Assembly (NCBI RefSeq): GCF_030680935.1
Contig: NZ_JAUXUP010000037.1
Span: 1-38,472 of the forward strand
Length of the DNA stretch: 38,472 nt
Direction of reading: 5' to 3'
Origin: Polaromonas sp.
GTDB lineage: Bacteria > Pseudomonadota > Gammaproteobacteria > Burkholderiales > Burkholderiaceae_C
Below the pieces are notes generated by a model. That model did no database searches, was not told where the DNA came from, and was given only the letters and a program-made list of their open reading frames with translations. Each line of letters begins with the position of its first letter. The stretch's first letter is position 1. Made by a program: the position numbers and the translations under genes. Shown here one piece after another: positions 1-7,464 of the stretch.

Positions 1-33
1 GGCCAGCTCTACAAACTCTCTTTTGGTGTCCAT
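1..33 (-). CDS. IS481-type transposase, first 11 codons only
   Basis: An ATG at 33-31 on the minus strand opens MDTKREFVELA and runs off the window. From memory, this resembles the N-terminus of IS481-family transposases, which continue into a helix-turn-helix of the type LCRRFGIS. Only 11 residues are visible, so the assignment also rests on the flanking terminal repeat at 91-139. The rest of the gene, including the DDE catalytic domain, lies outside. No strong Shine-Dalgarno is visible before the ATG. Confidence 0.45.
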   Translation of the reverse strand, partial: MDTKREFVELA

Positions 34-139
34 GAGGTCTTTCGGTTGCCAGGGCATGGGCCTCTCCTTGCGTTGATCGCAAGCAAGAAGTGTTTCCTAT
101 GTCCTCGCACACCTGTTTCCCATGTCTCCTGTCCATACA
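1..139 (-). mobile_element. Terminal part of an IS481-type insertion sequence
   Basis: The element is cut by the window edge. Its transposase start lies at 33-31 on the minus strand. Between that start and the outer end are two imperfect direct repeats on the plus strand, TGTTTCCTATGTCCTCG (91-107) and TGTTTCCCATGTCTCCT (115-131). On the minus strand the outer end reads TGTATGGACAGGAGACATGG from 139 inwards, which looks like the 5'-TGT terminal inverted repeat of IS481-like elements. The other end is outside the window, so the inverted repeat and target duplication cannot be confirmed here. Confidence 0.55.
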
Positions 140-259
140 GCGAAGCAAAAGACAAGTGAGTCGCCCGCCGGGGCGAGACCCGGCTTGTTGGCAAACCACA
201 GACACTCGAAGCAAAGAGGGTTTCAACAAGCTCAGCCTCAACAGCTGAGCTTCAAAAAC
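140..259. other. Intergenic spacer with a small hairpin
   Basis: This stretch lies between the insertion-sequence end and the 3' end of the radical SAM gene. It holds a 6-bp stem, TCGCCC (161-166) and GGGCGA (171-176) around a GCCG loop. On the minus strand it is followed after a few bases by a short TTTT, so it could weakly terminate the radical SAM transcript. No gene is supported here. Confidence 0.25.
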
Positions 260-1897
260 CTAAGCCGCCGCAGCCGCCTTCTGAATCTCCACCCGCAAAG
301 CCCGCTGCTGACTCACATGTCGCTCCTGCCGTTCCGCCCCGCTTTTCCCGGAAGGCATGGCCGGCGATTTTTGCTGCCCGGCCAGCAGCGCCGCCAGACA
401 GGCCGGCCGCCCGCGTGCGCCGCTGGCCTGGTAGTCCGCCAGCAGGACAGCCGACACCTGCTGCGGATCCAGCAAGCGCACTTGTGTCAAATGTTCAAAC
501 AGAATGTCCACCAGTTTTTCGGGCGCAAACTCATGCGTCTTGCCGGTGCTCTGCCAGAGCCAGTCGCTGAAGGCCAGAAAGCGTCCAAAGGCCGAGCCCG
601 GTTCCAGCAGCAGCTTCAGCGCCGCTGCAAACCGGCCTGAATTGACCACCATTTCCCAATAACGCGCCAGCCGCTTGATACGCTGCATGGTCAAAAAATC
701 AACCGTTGAATTTTGCAAAATCGTGTACGGCGTCTGCGGGTCATAGACCATGCCAAAGTCGGCCGTGTGGCGGGTGATGGGTGTGCCGCGCAAGCGCTTG
801 AGCACACCAAACTGGATCTCATGCGGGCCCAGGGCATACAAGCGGTCAAAGCCTTCGGCAAAACTTTCCAGCGTTTCGCCGGGCAGGCCAAAGATCAAGT
901 CGGCATGCACATGGGCACGGCTCTCACTGACCAGCCAGCGCAGGTTGTCAGCGGTTTTGGCATTGTCCTGTTTGCGCGAGATGCGCTGCTGCACCTCGAG
1001 GTTAAAGCTCTGGATACCAACTTCAAATTGCAACGACCCCGCCGGAAACTGCGCAATCATCTCTTTCAGCCGGTCCGGCAGGCTGTCGGGCACCACTTCA
1101 AAATGCACAAAGATGTCGGGTGACTCGCCCAGGCGGTCCAGAAAAAATTGCAGGATACGCACCGAATTGTCTATCTTCAGATTGAAGGTGCGGTCCACAA
1201 ATTTGAAGTTGCGAGCGCCCCGGCGGTACAGGGTCTCCATCTGCGCCATGAACGGGTCCAGGTCAAAGGCCCAGGCGGTTTTGTCCAGCGCACTCAGGCA
1301 AAACTCGCATTTGAAGGGGCAGCCGCGCGACGCTTCGACATACAACAGGCGCTGGGCCAGGTCTTCCGCCGTGTATTCGCCGTAAGGCAGGGCCAACTTA
1401 TCAAGCGGCGGCTGCTCGCCGGCAATCACCTTCATCAAGGGCTGCGGGCCGTCGAGCAAGGCACGGCACAGTTTTGGAAAACTCACGTCACCCCAGCCGG
1501 TCACCACATGGTCGGCCAGGCGGCAGATCTCCTGCTGCTCGGTTTCATGGCTGACCTCGGGGCCGCCAAGCACGATGCGTATGTCGGGCCGCAAGGTTTT
1601 GAGCAGCCGCACCACCTGCGTGGTCTCCACCACATTCCAGATGTAGATACCCAGGCCAATCACCTCGGGCTGCAACGCCAGCAGTTCCTCGACGATTCGC
1701 GTGGCCGGCTGGCCAATGACAAACTCGCGCAGCTGGGTCTGTGCACGCAGCCCCGCGCCACCGTGTTTGTCCATGTTGGCCAGCAGGCAGCGCAAGCCCA
1801 GCGAGGCATGGATGTATTTGGCGTTCAGTGTGGCCAGCACAATACGCGCGCCACCCTGCGGGGCAAGGGTGGCGGGCAAAGGCACAAGGCGGTTCAT
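260..1897 (-). CDS. B12-binding-domain radical SAM protein (DUF4080-type)
   Basis: A 545-residue protein. Residues 1 to about 150 look like a cobalamin-binding-type fold (GLGIYIWN, RIVLGGPEVS). A radical SAM core follows with the cluster motif C193-x3-C197-x2-C200 in RGCPFKCEFC. The C-terminal 130 residues match the DUF4080 type. Such enzymes cleave S-adenosylmethionine with a [4Fe-4S] cluster; the substrate of this family is not established. The ATG at 1897 is preferred over an upstream in-frame codon at 1927 because the longer start would overlap the divergent gene at 1915, and because a GATAAT box lies exactly 6 nt upstream (1904-1909). There is no ribosome-binding site, so the mRNA is probably leaderless. 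The C-terminus is rich in Ala, Arg and Gln and looks unstructured. Confidence 0.85.
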   Translation of the reverse strand: MNRLVPLPATLAPQGGARIVLATLNAKYIHASLGLRCLLANMDKHGGAGLRAQTQLREFVIGQPATRIVEELLALQPEVIGLGIYIWNVVETTQVVRLLKTLRPDIRIVLGGPEVSHETEQQEICRLADHVVTGWGDVSFPKLCRALLDGPQPLMKVIAGEQPPLDKLALPYGEYTAEDLAQRLLYVEASRGCPFKCEFCLSALDKTAWAFDLDPFMAQMETLYRRGARNFKFVDRTFNLKIDNSVRILQFFLDRLGESPDIFVHFEVVPDSLPDRLKEMIAQFPAGSLQFEVGIQSFNLEVQQRISRKQDNAKTADNLRWLVSESRAHVHADLIFGLPGETLESFAEGFDRLYALGPHEIQFGVLKRLRGTPITRHTADFGMVYDPQTPYTILQNSTVDFLTMQRIKRLARYWEMVVNSGRFAAALKLLLEPGSAFGRFLAFSDWLWQSTGKTHEFAPEKLVDILFEHLTQVRLLDPQQVSAVLLADYQASGARGRPACLAALLAGQQKSPAMPSGKSGAERQERHVSQQRALRVEIQKAAAAA

Positions 1898-1914
1898 GCC
1901 GGTATTATCAAACC
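1898..1914. promoter_or_regulatory. 17-bp bidirectional promoter core shared by two divergent leaderless genes
   Basis: The whole gap between the two start codons is 17 bp. On the plus strand TATTAT (1903-1908) is followed by 6 nt and then the ATG at 1915. On the minus strand GATAAT (1909-1904) is followed by 6 nt and then the ATG at 1897. The two -10-like hexamers overlap by five bases. Neither gene has a Shine-Dalgarno. The -35 regions would lie inside the opposing coding sequences and are weak. This is read from sequence; transcription starts are inferred. Confidence 0.5.
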
Positions 1915-2658
1915 ATGACACAAACATTGTTTCGCGAGGACGCTTACCAGACCGAATGCGCCGCCACGGTCACCACCATCAGCGAGCAGGGAATTGTGCT
2001 GGACCGCACCGTGTTTTACCCGATGGGCGGCGGCCAGGCGGGGGATGCGGGTGTGCTGGTCCTGGCCGGTGGCCGTGAAATCAGCATCATCGACACGCGC
2101 AAGGGCAAAAACGACCAAGGGCAGTTCACCGGGGCGATCTGCCACCTGCCAGACCCGCTGCTGCAACACGGCCTGAAGGTGGGAGACAGCGTCACCGCCC
2201 GCATCGACTGGGCACGCCGGCACCGGCTGATGCGTTTTCACACCACCACCCACCTGCTGTGCCATCTGGTGCCGCAGCTGGTCAACGGCTGCTCGATCAC
2301 ACCCGACTATGCGCGGCTGGACTTCAACATGACGGACCCGCTGGACAAGGACGAGTTGACGGCCGGCATCGCGCGGCTGGTGGCCGCCGCGCACCCGCTG
2401 CTGGTGGGCAGCATCAGCGATGCCGAACTCGATGCCAACCCGGCGCTGGTCAAAAGCATGAGTGTGCAGCCGCCACGCGGCAGTGGCCAGGTGCGTACCA
2501 TCCGAATCGGCGGTCCAGACCAAGCGCAGATGATTGATCTGCAACCCTGTGGTGGAACCCATGTGGCCAACACGGCTGAGATTGGCGCTGTGATCGTCAC
2601 CAAAATAGAAAAGAAAAGCGCCAGCACGCGCCGCGTGGTGCTGGGCTTTGCGCCTTGA
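1915..2658 (+). CDS. AlaX-type alanyl-tRNA editing protein
   Basis: A 247-residue homologue of the editing domain of alanyl-tRNA synthetase, acting in trans in the cytoplasm. AlaX proteins deacylate mischarged Ser-tRNA(Ala) or Gly-tRNA(Ala). The N-terminal part has the beta-barrel signature FYPMGGGQAGD. The zinc-binding editing site is visible as HTTTH (in RFHTTTHLLC) and CGGTH (in QPCGGTHVANTAEIG). There is no aminoacylation domain, consistent with a free-standing deacylase. The ATG at 1915 is preceded by TATTAT at 1903-1908 and has no ribosome-binding site, which suggests a leaderless transcript divergent from the radical SAM gene. Confidence 0.9.
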   Translation: MTQTLFREDAYQTECAATVTTISEQGIVLDRTVFYPMGGGQAGDAGVLVLAGGREISIIDTRKGKNDQGQFTGAICHLPDPLLQHGLKVGDSVTARIDWARRHRLMRFHTTTHLLCHLVPQLVNGCSITPDYARLDFNMTDPLDKDELTAGIARLVAAAHPLLVGSISDAELDANPALVKSMSVQPPRGSGQVRTIRIGGPDQAQMIDLQPCGGTHVANTAEIGAVIVTKIEKKSASTRRVVLGFAP

Positions 2659-2710
2659 CGCCAGTCCCGCCACAGGAACTAAAGCCGCAGGCGCCGCTCA
2701 CACCCTGACC

Positions 2711-4864
2711 ATGCCCCATCGCCGTTTTTTATCTGCTCTGTTTTTGATAGCTGCTTGCGCAATACCGACGTGGGCTATAGGCCAATTTGGCACTGCAAAC
2801 AAAGCCCCCGTGAGCGCCGTGGTGACCACCGACCAGGTGCGCGCCGAACTGCTGGCCTGGGCACCCGACGGGGTGGAGCCGGGCAAGCAGGTCTGGGTTG
2901 GCCTGCAACTGGCCCATGTGCCTGAGTGGCACACCTACTGGAAAAACTCGGGCGACTCCGGCTTGCCCACCGTGCTGGAGTGGACACTGCCCGCGGGTGT
3001 CAGCGCCGGTGACATCGCCTGGCCCACACCGAAAAAAATACCGATAGGCACCCTGGCCAACTACGGTTATGAAAACACCGTGGTGCTGCCGGTGCCGCTG
3101 ACGGTCTCCCCGGCCTTCGGCGCTTCGCAACTGACCGTCAAGCTCAAGGCCGCCTGGCTGATCTGCAAAAAAGAATGTATCCCGCAAGAGGGTGAATTTG
3201 CGCTGCAGATTCCGGTGAAAAGCTCAACCGCTTCCAGTTCCGGTGAATTTGCCGCGACTTTTGCCGCCAGCCCGAAACCGATGGCCGGCAGCGGCAGCCA
3301 GATTGAAGTGGGCGCTAAGTCCATCCAGGTGGCGCTGCGCGGTTTGCCCGCCGGGTTTCAGGGCAAAACGCTGGAGTTCTACCCCGAGACCGGCAGTGTG
3401 ATTGAGCCTGCTGCGCCCTGGCAACAAGCCTGGCAAGGCGCGGTCTGGACAGCGCAAGTGCCGCTGTCGGCGCAGCGCAGCGAAAGCCCACGCATGATGC
3501 CCTTGGTGCTGGCATTTGAGAAGCAAGCCGTGCGCATCGAAACGCCGGTCAAAGGCGAATGGCCAGCCGTTGCCGCCGCTGCGGTCGTGCCGCCAGCACT
3601 GGAGGCCGCGCTCAAGGCCAATGCGGCGCTGGGGGCCGCGCCCACTGGCAGCAGCACAGTACCCCTGGGCCTGCTCGCCGCCCTGCTCGGTGCGCTGCTG
3701 GGTGGCTTGATCCTGAACCTGATGCCCTGCGTGTTTCCGGTGCTGGCGATCAAGGTGATGAGTTTTACGCAGGAGAAAAGCCAGGCGGCGCGGCTGGCCG
3801 GTGGGCTGGCTTACAGCGCCGGTGTGGTGCTGTCCTTCCTCGCGCTGGGAGCCTTGCTGCTGGGTCTGCGCTCGGCCGGCGAACAACTCGGCTGGGGCTT
3901 TCACCTGCAAAGCCCGGCGGTGGTGGCAGGGCTGGCGGTGCTGTTCACGCTGATCGGCCTCAACCTGGCGGGCCTGTTTGAATTTGGCAATTTTTTGCCT
4001 AGCCGCGTGGCCAGCCTGCAGGCGAAGAATCCCACCGTCAATTCCTTTTTGACCGGTGTGCTGGCCACGGCGATTGCCTCCCCCTGCACTGCGCCTTTCA
4101 TGGGTGCCTCGCTGGGTTTTGCCTTGGGTCTGCCGGCCTGGCAAGCGCTGTCGATTTTTGCCGCCATCGGCATCGGCATGGCCCTGCCCTACCTGGCGGC
4201 CAGTGCGGTGCCTGCGGTTGCACGCGTCCTGCCGCGCCCCGGCGCGTGGATGGTGACCTTCCGGCAACTGATGGCTTTTCCGATGTTTGCCACCGTGGCC
4301 TGGCTGGTCTGGGTGCTAGGCCAGCAAAGCGGCATTGACGGCGCCGGGGCGTTGCTGGCGCTGCTGGTGCTCATGGCACTGGTGTTGTGGTCGCTGACAC
4401 TTCAGGGCCGCACCCGCCGCATAGTTGCTACTATTTCAATAGCGCTTGGCGCAATCGGGGTATGGGCTATTGGCCAGAATATCATCAAGCCCCTGGACGC
4501 ATCCGAACTTGTCGCCGCGCCCACCGAGCGTTGGCAGGCCTGGGAGCCAGGCCGCGTGGAGCAGCTCACCGCGCAGGGCCAAAGTGTGTTTGTGGACTTC
4601 ACCGCCGCCTGGTGCGTCACTTGCCAGTACAACAAAAAAACCACGCTGGCCGACAGCGCGGTGCTGGCCGATATCGACGCGAAGAAGGTGGTGCTGCTGC
4701 GCGCCGACTGGACGCGCCGTGACCCTGCCGTCACGGCGGCACTGAGCCAGCTGGGCCGCAGCGGCGTGCCGGTGTATGTGATTTACAAGCCAGGCAGCGC
4801 GCCCCGCGTGTTGTCGGAAATCCTGTCCGTCGATGATGTCAGGGCCGAACTGGCCAGGCTGTAA
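2711..4864 (+). CDS. DsbD/ScsB-like protein-disulfide reductase
   Basis: A 717-residue membrane protein that moves electrons from cytoplasmic thioredoxin to the periplasm. Order: signal peptide (1-25), N-terminal periplasmic domain with the Cys pair C152/C156 (ICKKEC), a hydrophobic core of about eight helices (about 315-600) with the paired transmembrane cysteines C340 (LMPCVFPVLA) and C459 (ASPCTAPF), and a C-terminal thioredoxin domain with WCVTC (C635/C638). The domain order fits DsbD, while the N-terminal domain looks closer to ScsB-type proteins. Two copies of the dispersed repeat are translated in frame, one in the signal peptide (2741-2790) and one in the last hydrophobic segment (4421-4480). 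The start at 2711 is chosen because a signal peptide begins there; no clear ribosome-binding site is seen. The redoxin gene follows after 24 bp, probably in one operon. Confidence 0.9.
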   Translation: MPHRRFLSALFLIAACAIPTWAIGQFGTANKAPVSAVVTTDQVRAELLAWAPDGVEPGKQVWVGLQLAHVPEWHTYWKNSGDSGLPTVLEWTLPAGVSAGDIAWPTPKKIPIGTLANYGYENTVVLPVPLTVSPAFGASQLTVKLKAAWLICKKECIPQEGEFALQIPVKSSTASSSGEFAATFAASPKPMAGSGSQIEVGAKSIQVALRGLPAGFQGKTLEFYPETGSVIEPAAPWQQAWQGAVWTAQVPLSAQRSESPRMMPLVLAFEKQAVRIETPVKGEWPAVAAAAVVPPALEAALKANAALGAAPTGSSTVPLGLLAALLGALLGGLILNLMPCVFPVLAIKVMSFTQEKSQAARLAGGLAYSAGVVLSFLALGALLLGLRSAGEQLGWGFHLQSPAVVAGLAVLFTLIGLNLAGLFEFGNFLPSRVASLQAKNPTVNSFLTGVLATAIASPCTAPFMGASLGFALGLPAWQALSIFAAIGIGMALPYLAASAVPAVARVLPRPGAWMVTFRQLMAFPMFATVAWLVWVLGQQSGIDGAGALLALLVLMALVLWSLTLQGRTRRIVATISIALGAIGVWAIGQNIIKPLDASELVAAPTERWQAWEPGRVEQLTAQGQSVFVDFTAAWCVTCQYNKKTTLADSAVLADIDAKKVVLLRADWTRRDPAVTAALSQLGRSGVPVYVIYKPGSAPRVLSEILSVDDVRAELARL
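2733..2790 (+). repeat. Dispersed repeat copy 1, inside the dsbD-like signal peptide
   Basis: Core ATAGCTGCTTGCGCAATACC (2747-2766) followed by GGGCTATAGGCCAATTT at the same spacing as in the other copies. It is translated as FLIAACAIPTWAIGQF and supplies most of the hydrophobic core and the cleavage region of the signal peptide. Confidence 0.7.
4421..4480 (+). repeat. Dispersed repeat copy 2, inside the last hydrophobic segment of the dsbD-like gene
   Basis: GTTGCTACTATTTCAATAGC (4424-4443), then GGGCTATTGGCC at the standard spacing. It is translated as ISIALGAIGVWAIGQN, the same reading frame relative to the repeat as copy 1. The peptide forms part of the helix joining the membrane core to the thioredoxin domain. 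Confidence 0.7.
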
Positions 4865-4888
4865 GTACCTTTTCAAGGAGTTGGTGCC

Positions 4889-5521
<633 letters not shown>

Positions 5522-5529
5522 ATCCAGAC

Positions 5530-5976
5530 ATGACTGCCATCACGCCCGCCGAGCGCATGCCGCACATATTGACCCACTGCCGCACGATTGCGGTGGTCGG
5601 CCTGTCGCCCAAACCGCACCGCGCCAGTTTTGATGTGGCGCGTTACATGCAGGCACACGGCTACCGCATCATTCCGGTCAATCCCAACGTCAGCGAAGTA
5701 CTCGGCGAAAAAGCTTATGCCAGCCTGCGTGAGGCGGCACAACACGAAAAGATCGACCTGGTGAACTGCTTTCGCAACAGCGAGGACATCCCGCCCATCG
5801 TCGATGACGCAATTGCCATAGGCGCAAAAGCGGTGTGGATGCAGCTGGGCATCACCCATGCGCACGCCGCCGCCAAAGCCGAAGGCGCCGGGCTGCTGGT
5901 GGTGCAAGACCACTGCCTGAAGATTGACCACCGTGTGCTGCAATCGCGCGGCCTGGTACCGCCCGACGCGGCCTGA
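5530..5976 (+). CDS. CoA-binding domain protein (YccU-type)
   Basis: A 148-residue cytoplasmic protein consisting of a single Rossmann-like CoA-binding domain related to the N-terminal domain of succinyl-CoA synthetase alpha. The nucleotide-binding loop is TIAVVGLSPKPHRASFDVAR, followed by YRIIPVNPNVSEVLG and the conserved AKAVWMQLGI. The family binds CoA or a similar nucleotide; its physiological role is not established. The ATG at 5530 lies 8 nt after the redoxin stop and lacks a clear ribosome-binding site, so it is probably translated from the upstream operon mRNA. Confidence 0.85.
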   Translation: MTAITPAERMPHILTHCRTIAVVGLSPKPHRASFDVARYMQAHGYRIIPVNPNVSEVLGEKAYASLREAAQHEKIDLVNCFRNSEDIPPIVDDAIAIGAKAVWMQLGITHAHAAAKAEGAGLLVVQDHCLKIDHRVLQSRGLVPPDAA

Positions 5977-5978
5977 AA

Positions 5979-6000
5979 CCCGCACGCTGCAACTTGCGGG
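5979..6000 (+). terminator. Hairpin after the CoA-binding protein gene
   Basis: CCCGCA (5979-5984) and TGCGGG (5995-6000) form a 6-bp stem three bases after the stop codon. No T-run follows, so this is at best a weak terminator. It overlaps the possible -35 element of the next promoter. Confidence 0.25.
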
Positions 6001-6021
6001 CCCCGGGCGGTTCGGGATAAT
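5994..6021 (+). promoter_or_regulatory. Promoter of the lipoprotein gene, leaderless type
   Basis: GATAAT (6016-6021) lies exactly 6 nt before the ATG at 6028. TTGCGG (5994-5999) is a possible -35 with a 16-bp spacer. No Shine-Dalgarno is present, so transcription would begin at or next to the start codon. Confidence 0.45.
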
Positions 6022-6027
6022 CGGCCC

Positions 6028-6774
6028 ATGCCTGCACAGCGCCGCCCCCTGTTTATCCTCCTGTCCGGTCTGACGGCCCTGCTGCTGGGCGGCTGCTCCA
6101 CCATGGGGCCGGCCCCGGTACACCGGGGCGAAACCCAGGTGGCGCCGATGACCGGCAGCGAGCTGGCACAGTCCGACGTGAACCGCATGGCCACACTGGG
6201 CATGCGTGACAACCTCGACAGCCTGTACCGGCTGCTGGACAAGTTGTACAGGCGCAACCCGGCCGAATGGCGCAAAACCAGCAGCATCAGCCGTGAGGCC
6301 GCCATCGAGCGCGTGCGCAGCGCGATCGACAGCCGTACGCCCTGGCCAGAGTTGCAGGGCAAACGCGACATTGCCGCCTTGTCGCTGGCGCTCAGCGCTG
6401 ATTTCAGGGGCGACCGCGTCGCCGCCTTCATCTACGCCAGCGCCGATATGCTGATCGTGGCCCACGACGGCAAAACCACCTTCTACCTGGTTGACGGCCT
6501 GGACGCGCAGTACGTGTACAACGCCGCACGCAACATCGAGACGGCGGTGTGGCTGCTGGCCACACGGCGCAATACGACGGGCCAGCCGCTGCTGCTGGCC
6601 GACGAAATATCCGAGCGGGAGCGCAACCTCAGCTTCGAACGCGAGTTCGGCAAGGTCATAGGCCGGCTCGACCTGCTGTCGTCGGTGTTGACAGAGAGGT
6701 ACCGGCGCGCCGTGATCACCTACATGCAGAATCTGGCCGGCGCATCCTTCCTGCAGTTCCTGCCCGTCAGGTAG
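6028..6774 (+). CDS. Predicted lipoprotein, function unknown
   Basis: A 248-residue protein with a lipoprotein signal peptide whose lipobox LLGGC places the acylated cysteine at residue 23. The rest is soluble and mixed alpha/beta, with a pair of segments (ALSADFRGDRVAAFIYAS, then KTTFYLVDGLDAQYVYNAAR) resembling a family of hypothetical proteobacterial lipoproteins. I do not recognise a catalytic motif. The protein should be anchored in the periplasmic face of the outer or inner membrane. It has its own predicted leaderless promoter and is followed at once by a GC-rich repeat. Confidence 0.75.
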   Translation: MPAQRRPLFILLSGLTALLLGGCSTMGPAPVHRGETQVAPMTGSELAQSDVNRMATLGMRDNLDSLYRLLDKLYRRNPAEWRKTSSISREAAIERVRSAIDSRTPWPELQGKRDIAALSLALSADFRGDRVAAFIYASADMLIVAHDGKTTFYLVDGLDAQYVYNAARNIETAVWLLATRRNTTGQPLLLADEISERERNLSFEREFGKVIGRLDLLSSVLTERYRRAVITYMQNLAGASFLQFLPVR

Positions 6775-6830
6775 GCCCCCCAGTGGGCGGCCCCCCACGG
6801 TCGCTCACTGCGTGTGGGTCCCTGCACCTG
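6775..6830 (+). repeat. GC-rich repeat immediately after a stop codon, copy 1
   Basis: GGCCCCCCACGGTCGCTCAC (6788-6807) followed by TGCGTGTGGGTCCCTGC. It resembles the minus-strand sequence after the fccB stop (27084 downwards), GGCCCCCAAGGTCGTTCGCT, then CGCGTAACGCCCTGC. In both cases the repeat begins directly after the stop codon of the gene it follows. It may form imperfect GC-rich hairpins but has no T-run. Confidence 0.45.
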
Positions 6831-6866
6831 GTAGACCGCCCACCGATACGGCTAGTGGAAATCACC

Positions 6867-6971
6867 ATGATCAAGACCATGGAAACCCCATATATTAGTG
6901 ATGGGTTATATAAGGGTGCGTACTTCGGCCTGTATGGCCTTTCACTCGCATTTGAAAGGTGTCCCCCATGA
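6867..6971 (+). CDS. Possible 34-codon leader ORF before the DsrE-like gene
   Basis: An ORF starting MIKTMETPYISDGLY ends in TGA at 6969-6971, overlapping the ATG (6968) of the DsrE-like gene as ATGA. Such an arrangement could couple translation. The ribosome-binding site is weak (GTGGAAATC). The same DNA holds an AT-rich imperfect palindrome, so the ORF may be accidental. No similarity is recognised. Confidence 0.2.
   Translation: MIKTMETPYISDGLYKGAYFGLYGLSLAFERCPP
6892..6913. promoter_or_regulatory. AT-rich imperfect palindrome upstream of the DsrE-like gene
   Basis: TATATTAGTGATGGGTTATA contains the inverted halves TATAT and ATATA around a 12-nt centre. In an otherwise GC-rich region it is a candidate operator or -10 region for the DsrE-like gene, whose start lies about 55 nt downstream. 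No family of regulator can be named. Confidence 0.3.
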
Positions 6972-7408
6972 AAAACTCTCTCCATCGCAGCTTTGCCATT
7001 CTGGCTCTGTTCGTCACTTTGGCCGCCTCGGGTGCGGCGGTGCAGGCCCAGGACAAAGTCGTCTATCACATCGACAACGCCGAAATGCAGGCGACCAAGG
7101 GACTGCGCAACATACGCAACCACCTGGACGTGGCCCCCGACACCAAAATCACCGTGGTCACCCACGCCGACGGGGTGGACTTCCTGATGGAAGGAGCCAA
7201 GGACAAGAAAAATCCGAACGTGGACTACGCCAGTCTGGTCAGCGCCCTCAAGGCCCGGGGTGTGCGTTTTGAGGTCTGTGAGATCACGCTCAAAAACCGC
7301 AGCCTGAAAAAAGAGCTGTTCACGCTGGACGCAGAGTTCACACCCTCGGGCGTCGTGCGCATTGGCCAGCTCCAGGTGCGTGAGGCGCACGGCTACATCA
7401 AACCCTGA
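6968..7408 (+). CDS. Exported DsrE-family protein
   Basis: A 146-residue protein with a cleavable signal peptide (about 1-28, ending AAVQAQ) and a DsrE/DsrF-like domain. Proteins of this fold carry or bind sulfur via a conserved cysteine; here C104 in RFEVCEITL is the only cysteine of the mature protein. The exported single-domain form is common in betaproteobacteria and is often found with sulfur or thiosulfate oxidation genes, though its reaction is not settled. Here it stands alone, but the window also holds a flavocytochrome c sulfide dehydrogenase. The ATG at 6968 has AAGGTG 7 nt upstream, better than the GTG at 6959. Confidence 0.8.
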   Translation: MKNSLHRSFAILALFVTLAASGAAVQAQDKVVYHIDNAEMQATKGLRNIRNHLDVAPDTKITVVTHADGVDFLMEGAKDKKNPNVDYASLVSALKARGVRFEVCEITLKNRSLKKELFTLDAEFTPSGVVRIGQLQVREAHGYIKP

Positions 7409-7452
7409 ACACGCGCCGCGGGCAGCACGAAGCCAGGGGGGCCGACACCTGA

Positions 7453-7458
7453 GACAAT
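7453..7458 (+). promoter_or_regulatory. -10-like hexamer of hemE, leaderless type
   Basis: GACAAT lies exactly 6 nt before the hemE ATG at 7465 and there is no Shine-Dalgarno. The -35 region is weak. The same 6-nt spacing is seen before the genes at 1897, 1915 and 6028. Confidence 0.35.
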
Positions 7459-7464
7459 CGCGGC

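Noticed and set aside
9..194. A 61-codon minus-strand frame (MPTSRVSPRRATHL...)
   Set aside because: It overlaps the insertion-sequence terminal repeats and ends inside the transposase start region. It has no ribosome-binding site and no recognisable family; it is probably a chance frame.
2648..2710. Upstream TTG start for the dsbD-like gene
   Set aside because: It overlaps the stop of the AlaX-type gene and would place 21 hydrophilic residues before the signal peptide.
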